Shown here: one piece after another, positions 58,993 through 64,000 of the stretch
Numbering within the stretch: the first letter of the stretch is position 1
Layout of the letters: every line of letters begins with the position of its first letter
Source: an uncultured Trichococcus sp.
GTDB taxonomy: Bacteria > Bacillota > Bacilli > Lactobacillales > Aerococcaceae
Reading direction: 5' to 3'
Assembly (NCBI RefSeq): GCF_963663645.1
Contig: NZ_OY760503.1
Location: 1-64,000, forward strand
DNA length: 64,000 bases
Notes under the pieces: model-generated
What the model was told of the DNA's origin: nothing
Database searches by the model: none
The model's input: the letters and a program-made list of their open reading frames with translations, nothing else
Program-made: the position numbers and the translations under genes

Positions 58993-60843
58993 TTATTTAT
59001 CGTGTGGTGTTATTTCAGTTAAAATCTCAACTTTCTGTTTTTTGGAATATAATTCTTGCCGTTGGCTGGAATAACCTAACAAATAGACACTCTTCAATGG
59101 TTTATCATTGAACTCTTCAAATTCAATTTTGGAAAGTATCTCATCTATTTGTTTTGTATAGAAAATTGATTTTTCTCCTAGTCTTGCTTTATAAGGCTGA
59201 ATTGCTTTTTGGATAATTTCCCAAGTCCGACTAGGATGTTGTGAGAACGCGCTCATATATCTCTCCGCATTCGTAATTCGTTTTTTCTCATCAGCCCGTA
59301 ACGCCGTATTTTCAAGGACATCCGCCACTGCCAATAATCTGCCGAATAGATAGCTCCTATCCTTAATGTTATTATCTAGTCCCACACCGTCTGCTCCCTT
59401 CTCATTTACCAAAGCACATGCCACGCTTAACACTTTCTCCCATTCCCATCTCTCCATAGCAACCGGATTACTAGCTCTTCTGACACAAGAATTTATTATG
59501 TCCTTGGGAATCGTTCTTCCATCAATGATACAAGGAAGCAGTCTTTCCATTACGGACTTGATAACTTTGTTGTTCGCTTTCTCGCCATGTGCAACTACTG
59601 CAATATTTTTAATTGATGGTGCACCAAAAAATACTTTCTTTTCTTCACCGATCTGTCTCCAGGTGTGGTTGTAATGCCATTGTTTTATCTTGTCCAGATA
59701 TTCTTCAGCATCTATTCGCCGGTAGTAGATTACTGCCATTCTTCCTGTTGTGGCAGCGTCCAATACTAGAATGATTACCTTGGAGTCTGTTTCTAAATCA
59801 TTTTTATAACCATCGATAGCCTTGGATAATTCAATAGAAAATGACTGTTGCGTCTGGGCATAACCAGCTACTGCCTCGCCCCCTGCCAAGGGATCGACAT
59901 AATCCAGTTTGTCATTCCCCCACACTAGAACCACTCTTCCATCTATATCCTTTCCTTGCCTATTTATGAGCCATTTCAAAGCATTATGCGCTTTCTGTGA
60001 AACTTCGTAACTTATTCCTGCCACTTCATTGGAGGTATTGAATCTGCCCCGAAATGTAAAACCGCTCGTATCATTCCCGGAGATCAGCTTTGCTTTATCT
60101 GCAGGATTACGAATTTTATTGGCATGTCTTTCCGTACCTGGCTGCATTTTCCCGGTCACAAAACAGAGATCATCATTTTGCAGCTTCGTGTTGTAAAAAT
60201 CAATGAAACTCTGTTGTACCTCCGGATCCATCCATATTTTTTTACTGACTTTATCCGGATAATAAACATCGAATCTGACAAAGGCTGCATCTTGATCCCC
60301 GGAAACCACACTAAATATTTCAGGTCTGTCTCCCAGAGAACTATCCCACTTTGTCCGCAATTTGTGGTTTTCATCTGCCCAAAGTTTATTATCTTTTACC
60401 AGATCAGTAATCAACTCTCCTTTAGACAGATACTTGTATATACTATCTATCTTTGAGGTCACAAATGGCGACTCGTTCCAGTTTTGTAGTTGCTTGATGT
60501 ACACGGAATAATCATTTACTTTTTTAGGGTCTCCACCGAACGAATTATAGTCGCCTGCCACATAACTCAACTTGTCATGCAAAGGATATGGGGCTGTTTT
60601 TGCACCCGCACGACTGGAGGACTCTTCAGTAGTAGGTATAACCGTAATGGCATCGTCTTTAGGGATTACTGAAGCTGAGTGAAAGTTTCCATCTTCTGTT
60701 ACAAGAACTTCTATGTGTGCGGATTGAGTGGTATGAGAAATGGGAAGCAACATAAATGCCTGTCCATTTCTTTTATAGTCCGTTATCCCTACATAGTCCT
60801 CATTGTTTTCATAAGTTTCGTATAAATCCAATAGCCAACTCAT
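58993..60843 (-). CDS. cas8c: Cascade large subunit Cas8c (Csd1)
   Basis: A 616-residue protein of the Csd1 family: MSWLLDLYETYENNEDY start, then ISHTTQSAHIEVLVTEDGNF, LHDKLSYVAGDYNSFGGD, and the C-terminal helical bundle YLFGRLLAVADVLEN, AERYMSAFSQHPSRTWEII. Cas8c recognises the PAM (TTC in studied I-C systems) and, through internal translation in relatives, also supplies the small subunit Cas11c. ATG 60843 follows GAAAGGAGAAATCA. It is 15 bp after cas5c. Confidence 0.95.
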   Translation of the reverse strand: MSWLLDLYETYENNEDYVGITDYKRNGQAFMLLPISHTTQSAHIEVLVTEDGNFHSASVIPKDDAITVIPTTEESSSRAGAKTAPYPLHDKLSYVAGDYNSFGGDPKKVNDYSVYIKQLQNWNESPFVTSKIDSIYKYLSKGELITDLVKDNKLWADENHKLRTKWDSSLGDRPEIFSVVSGDQDAAFVRFDVYYPDKVSKKIWMDPEVQQSFIDFYNTKLQNDDLCFVTGKMQPGTERHANKIRNPADKAKLISGNDTSGFTFRGRFNTSNEVAGISYEVSQKAHNALKWLINRQGKDIDGRVVLVWGNDKLDYVDPLAGGEAVAGYAQTQQSFSIELSKAIDGYKNDLETDSKVIILVLDAATTGRMAVIYYRRIDAEEYLDKIKQWHYNHTWRQIGEEKKVFFGAPSIKNIAVVAHGEKANNKVIKSVMERLLPCIIDGRTIPKDIINSCVRRASNPVAMERWEWEKVLSVACALVNEKGADGVGLDNNIKDRSYLFGRLLAVADVLENTALRADEKKRITNAERYMSAFSQHPSRTWEIIQKAIQPYKARLGEKSIFYTKQIDEILSKIEFEEFNDKPLKSVYLLGYSSQRQELYSKKQKVEILTEITPHDK

Positions 60844-60858
60844 TGATTTCTCCTTTCT

Positions 60859-61554
60859 TTATAAATCTAGATCCATCTCAAAATTTACATTTGATTCATC
60901 GAATTGCTTGGCCTTCATCTTCTTGATAGTCCTGACATTCTTACAGTCTTCCGGCCTAATAAATTTGATAACGCCATTCTCCATCACCGGATTCCATAAT
61001 CGAACTTCCAACAGATCTTTACCCGTTTCATCGGGATAATTGAACCCATGGACCATTGTCCCAAAATGCATTTCTTCAGCTTCGTCATAATACCCCGTAT
61101 TTCCACCATATGTTACTGGTTCAACATATGCCTGACATTCCCTTGTGCCTAGGAAGATATCCCTTCTCCCTCCCATTTCGATTGATCTTTTAAGGATGTT
61201 ATGGTGTTTGTGTTCATTACGATCAGAAATCAAATCCAAACGATACGGATTGAATTCAAAGTGTGCCTTCACTTCATACTTAACGTCCCGAAGATATGTA
61301 TAGTTCGCAAGTGTGTTTCCACCTCCATAATTGATTGGCCTCATCCCTTTTGATTCCATTCTTATGGGATTCATTATCCTGATTTCATCGATATAGTACA
61401 CAATAGTGGGCTTCCAGTAAACGCTTTCAATTATACCTTTAAGCGATTGGTACGTTGGTAGCTGATAGGATAATTTTTCCCCGCCCATCCTAGTCAGAGG
61501 GTCCGTGAACAAAGCATAAGGTCCATACACAACAAATTCGACGCTATTTCTCAT
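60859..61554 (-). CDS. cas5c: crRNA-processing Cas5c (Cas5d)
   Basis: A 231-residue RAMP protein: [47 protein letters not shown], the basic catalytic loop [14 protein letters not shown], and [15 protein letters not shown]. In type I-C, which lacks Cas6, Cas5 cleaves the repeat hairpin using such Tyr/Lys/His residues and stays on the 5' handle. It is the first gene of the cas5-8-7-4-1-2 run. ATG 61554 follows GAGAGAAGGGTAAAA; the promoter is at 61585-61613. Confidence 0.95.
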   Translation of the reverse strand: MRNSVEFVVYGPYALFTDPLTRMGGEKLSYQLPTYQSLKGIIESVYWKPTIVYYIDEIRIMNPIRMESKGMRPINYGGGNTLANYTYLRDVKYEVKAHFEFNPYRLDLISDRNEHKHHNILKRSIEMGGRRDIFLGTRECQAYVEPVTYGGNTGYYDEAEEMHFGTMVHGFNYPDETGKDLLEVRLWNPVMENGVIKFIRPEDCKNVRTIKKMKAKQFDESNVNFEMDLDL

Positions 61555-61584
61555 TTTTACCCTTCTCTCACTTTATTTACGTTT

Positions 61585-61613
61585 ATTATATTCCTTTAAT
61601 TCGCTCAATGCAA
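61585..61613 (-). promoter_or_regulatory. Promoter of the cas5-cas8-cas7 operon
   Basis: TTGCAT (minus strand, 61608-61613), 17 bp, TATAAT (61585-61590), then about 30 bp to the cas5c start. Its -35 lies inside the site matched by the crRNA-like RNA. A second TATAAT (61620-61625, minus) is also inside that site. Confidence 0.75.
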
Positions 61614-61641
61614 ATTTATATTATAAGAGATATTACATGAA
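61605..61641 (-). promoter_or_regulatory. Predicted Cascade target site (PAM TTC) in the cas promoter
   Basis: On the minus strand, TTC (61641-61639) is followed by ATGTAATATCTCTTATAATA. The crRNA-like guide reads ATGTATTATGTATTATAAGA. Sixteen of the first 20 positions agree; positions 1-5 and 7-9 are perfect, and two of the four mismatches fall at 6 and 12, which type I guides do not pair. Pairing fades after position 20. Confidence 0.75.
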
Positions 61642-61657
61642 ATTTTACCTTCTATAT

Positions 61658-61692
61658 TTCATTCAAATGCAAAAATATGGTATACTCTTCTT
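61658..61692 (+). promoter_or_regulatory. Promoter of the crRNA-like RNA
   Basis: TTCATT (61658-61663), 17 bp, TATACT (61681-61686) with TGG before it (extended -10). The predicted start is G61693, the first base of the degenerate repeat. Confidence 0.75.
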
Positions 61693-61768
61693 GTCGCTAA
61701 ATGCGTGGATTGAAATATGTATTATGTATTATAAGAGTTGGGCTTATCTTTTGGATAAGCCTTTTCTT
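61693..61768 (+). ncRNA. creR: crRNA-like regulatory RNA (CreR-type) between cas3 and cas5c
   Basis: A unit of about 76 nt. The first 24 nt, GTCGC-TAAA-TGCGTGGATTGAAAT, match the start (5 nt) and end (15 nt) of the CRISPR repeat in crRNA orientation; the middle 12 nt of the repeat are replaced by TAAA, leaving a CGC/GCG mini-stem and the full 5' handle. A spacer-like segment starts at 61717. An intrinsic terminator (GGCTTATC/GATAAGCC, then TTTTCTT) ends it at 61741-61768. Only one repeat half is present, as in CreR/CreA RNAs, where Cascade-bound guides repress cas or toxin promoters without cleavage. No toxin RNA was seen, so cas autorepression is favoured. Confidence 0.8.
61741..61768 (+). 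terminator. Terminator of the crRNA-like RNA
   Basis: GGCTTATC and GATAAGCC arms around TTTTG, then TTTTCTT on the plus strand. The minus strand has no T-run here, so cas3 transcription is not stopped by it. Confidence 0.85.
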
Positions 61769-61799
61769 ATGGCTTATAAATGGAAAATAAACAACATTA

Positions 61800-63998
61800 T
61801 CAGAATTGAATAACATCCACTAAGCTACTATTATCAAGATCGATTCCATAGAATTTACTATATGCACTGGGTACAACTGTGTATATTGAACCGTCATAAA
61901 GATAGCGTAATGCCTTACTTTCGCTCAACTTTTTGAAATCATTCTCGTACACATTCACCGTGTACTGTTGCGCCTTTTTTAACAAGGCTGACAGCTTTTC
62001 TATGCCATACGGTCGATTTAGATCGGCAATTATCTCTTCACCAATTTCATCATATGGTACGATGATGGACTTTGTATTCTGATCTATCACGGAAAATTGT
62101 TCCGCTGCGTAACTATGTGCAGCTTGCAATACGGGTACCTTACTTTTATTCTCTTTTGATTTGCTGATGTATTCGTTCCTAAAAGGAGAACCCAGTAAAA
62201 CATTCACCATTGTTGTATTCACATTTCCGCCTACAATTTCAAGCGGATAGTCCAGCAACGATTCGATTTCATTATAGTATTTCTCGAAATATAACTTTAT
62301 CACTTCAGGAGACAACAAATCTACTTTATTTTCACTTTGTTCGTTCGCTAAATCAATCAGTTTTTGTCGGGTAACCTTTTGTCCTTTTTCTATTTCTTCT
62401 AAGTTACCTAATTTCTCCTCCCCATAGTCGATTATATAGACATTTCCTATTTTCTTTTCTCCGTTTCTGTTGCAACGTCCTGCCGCTTGAGCGATTGAGT
62501 CTATTCCTGCAAGTGATCTAATGACACATTCAAAGCTAACATCAACTCCGGCCTCAATCAATTGAGTGCTCACACATATAATTTTTTTACCATTCTTCAA
62601 ATCTTCCCTAACCTTTTCCAAAACAGCCATTCTGTGTTTTGCACACATTGATGTACTGAGATGATAAATAGTTGCATCAATATTTGATGACTCCAGCTCT
62701 GCAAATAATTCCTTTGCAACTCTTTTTGTGTTCAAGATGATGAGCAGGCTCTGATTCTTATCCATGATATTTCCTACAAAAGATTTCAAATCCTCTCTAC
62801 TCATCTTACCGTCCTTAACCTTATCGATTATTTCAGTTCTTTTGAAAGCTTTCACCACATCGGGTAAATTCTCCACAATTTCATCTTTTACGTGAATTTT
62901 TCGCTTGATAGTTTCTAAACTAGGTTGCGTAGCTGTGCACAGTAAAACTGAGCTATTTCCCATTTTATCCAAAAAATTTACTGATTCTGTGAATAAAGAG
63001 AGGCATTTTGAAGGAACTTTTTGCACCTCGTCAAAAATGATGACGGCATTCGTCAAATTATGTAATCGTCTTGTGTATCTGTTTCCTTTGGCATAAAAGG
63101 CGTTCAGATATTGGACCATAGTGGTAAAAATAATCGGTGCATCCCAGTTATCTGTTGCTAGCCGAATTTTTTCAGTTTTATTTACCAATATTTCATCCAA
63201 TTCTTCAGATAATTCATTCTCAGTTTGTGGACCGAAGTCGACATTGGAATGATGCTCGATAACATTTATGTCATCGTCTAGAATTTCTTTAACTAACTTT
63301 GCATTCTGATCGATGATAGAAGTATAAGGAATCACATATATGATTCTTTCTTTATTGTGTTTGAGTGCATGCTTTAGTGCATATCTTAGGCTTGCCAGCG
63401 TTTTCCCGCCTCCTGTAGGGATGGACAGCGAATAGATTCCGCTCTCATTCTCAGAAAACTTCTCGCACTGATTTGACATCTCCATTCGCAGCTTGTTGAT
63501 TTCAGATTTCGACTTGGGACTTTTCTGCAGTTCAATTAAATGGTCATTTAATTTCGTTTCATATAATTGGAACAATTTGTGATTGTTTATTTTTTTTTCG
63601 TTTATTTCATCTTCAAAATGATGGGTATTTGTCCTATCTGCATCCACTAGCGCACTGAATACAAACGTCGTCAAATAATACAAACTTGTTCGCAATGGCG
63701 TTGGTGCCGATTGTGAAATGTACTCGCTAAGTTCCTCCACTGCTTTGTTAACATAATTTGAGAGCGATGCCTCATCCATTACTTTTTCATAAAAGTAACC
63801 GCTAAATTCATCATACTTTGCATATACTTCTTTTTTCCCCCCTTTGCTCACTCGTTCCAAATATTTTGATTCTAAAGAAGGATTATTGAAGTCTTTCAAA
63901 AAACCATGATGGGAAATGATGGCATTACCGACCAACTCAGCAAGGATCTTTTCGTTATCGGAAGAATCTTTCTTATGGAATAATTCATACAAAAACAT
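61800..63998 (-). CDS. cas3: CRISPR-associated helicase-nuclease Cas3 (5' end outside the window)
   Basis: 732 residues are visible and the gene probably begins beyond the right edge; the Met at 63998 is unlikely to be the start. The last part of the HD nuclease domain is present (VGNAIISHHGFLKDF with its His pair). The helicase has Walker A SIPTGGGKTLASLRYAL, motif II IIFDEVQKVPSK, LLCTATQPSLE, and motif VI IAQAAGRCNRNGE. Cas3 is recruited by target-bound Cascade and degrades DNA. It ends 246 bp before the cas5c start, and the gap holds the crRNA-like RNA. Confidence 0.95.
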   Translation of the reverse strand: MFLYELFHKKDSSDNEKILAELVGNAIISHHGFLKDFNNPSLESKYLERVSKGGKKEVYAKYDEFSGYFYEKVMDEASLSNYVNKAVEELSEYISQSAPTPLRTSLYYLTTFVFSALVDADRTNTHHFEDEINEKKINNHKLFQLYETKLNDHLIELQKSPKSKSEINKLRMEMSNQCEKFSENESGIYSLSIPTGGGKTLASLRYALKHALKHNKERIIYVIPYTSIIDQNAKLVKEILDDDINVIEHHSNVDFGPQTENELSEELDEILVNKTEKIRLATDNWDAPIIFTTMVQYLNAFYAKGNRYTRRLHNLTNAVIIFDEVQKVPSKCLSLFTESVNFLDKMGNSSVLLCTATQPSLETIKRKIHVKDEIVENLPDVVKAFKRTEIIDKVKDGKMSREDLKSFVGNIMDKNQSLLIILNTKRVAKELFAELESSNIDATIYHLSTSMCAKHRMAVLEKVREDLKNGKKIICVSTQLIEAGVDVSFECVIRSLAGIDSIAQAAGRCNRNGEKKIGNVYIIDYGEEKLGNLEEIEKGQKVTRQKLIDLANEQSENKVDLLSPEVIKLYFEKYYNEIESLLDYPLEIVGGNVNTTMVNVLLGSPFRNEYISKSKENKSKVPVLQAAHSYAAEQFSVIDQNTKSIIVPYDEIGEEIIADLNRPYGIEKLSALLKKAQQYTVNVYENDFKKLSESKALRYLYDGSIYTVVPSAYSKFYGIDLDNSSLVDVIQF

Positions 63999-64000
63999 AC

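Noticed and set aside
61555-61692. A CreT-type toxin RNA gene controlled by the crRNA-like RNA (CreTA addiction module)
   Set aside because: The matched promoter reads straight into cas5c with a short leader; no separate small ORF or terminator was found, so cas autorepression fits better.

Overview
The window looks like a chromosomal segment of a low-to-mid GC Gram-positive bacterium of the Lactobacillales, most likely a Carnobacteriaceae member of the Trichococcus type. This is inference from gene content: a mevalonate pathway, LicT-controlled beta-glucoside PTS, PdxST, strong AGGAGG ribosome sites and Firmicutes-type LexA, Fur and PurR boxes. No rRNA or tRNA gene was seen.

Positions 1-46000 are mostly core and metabolic. 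They hold a polyphosphate/VTC-DUF4956 surface locus (0.2-4.8 kb), ribosomal protein L25 (5.1 kb), a DUF438 hemerythrin/PAS protein (6.9 kb) and a Fur-box-preceded feoA-feoB operon (8.4-11.1 kb). Next come the first mevalonate genes as separate HMG-CoA reductase, HMG-CoA synthase and thiolase genes (12.0-16.2 kb), threonine synthase, a gabT-alcohol dehydrogenase pair, a MocR regulator divergent from pdxST (19.5-25.5 kb), a licT-bgl PTS-GH1-GH1 operon with two RAT antiterminator sites (26.2-32.3 kb), and guanine deaminase with a purine permease under PurBox-like sites (34.0-38.0 kb). Many intergenic gaps carry tandem imperfect palindromes. At least four sequence families share one geometry: a palindrome of about 25-29 bp repeated every 49-53 bp.

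The right part is a defence region. A three-gene operon (TerB_C protein, BrxD-like ATPase, Lhr-like helicase; 40.5-45.8 kb) has a well-formed LexA-type box overlapping its promoter -35. Two antitoxin-like genes without recognisable toxins follow. From 47.1 kb to the right edge lies a type I-C CRISPR-Cas locus read leftwards: cas3 (partial), cas5c, cas8c, cas7c, cas4, cas1, cas2, leader, then 89 repeats. An IS1380-family element sits inside one spacer (5-bp target duplication ATATA), and an IS630-family element splits cas4 at a TA, separating the last three cysteines of its Fe-S cluster.

The most notable find is in the cas3-cas5 gap. A small plus-strand transcription unit (about 61693-61768) has an extended -10 promoter, a degenerate CRISPR repeat at its predicted start, a spacer-like segment and an intrinsic terminator. 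Its spacer-like segment matches, next to a TTC PAM and with an intact seed, a site overlapping the -35 box of the cas5-cas8-cas7 promoter. This fits a CreR-type crRNA-like RNA by which Cascade represses its own operon.
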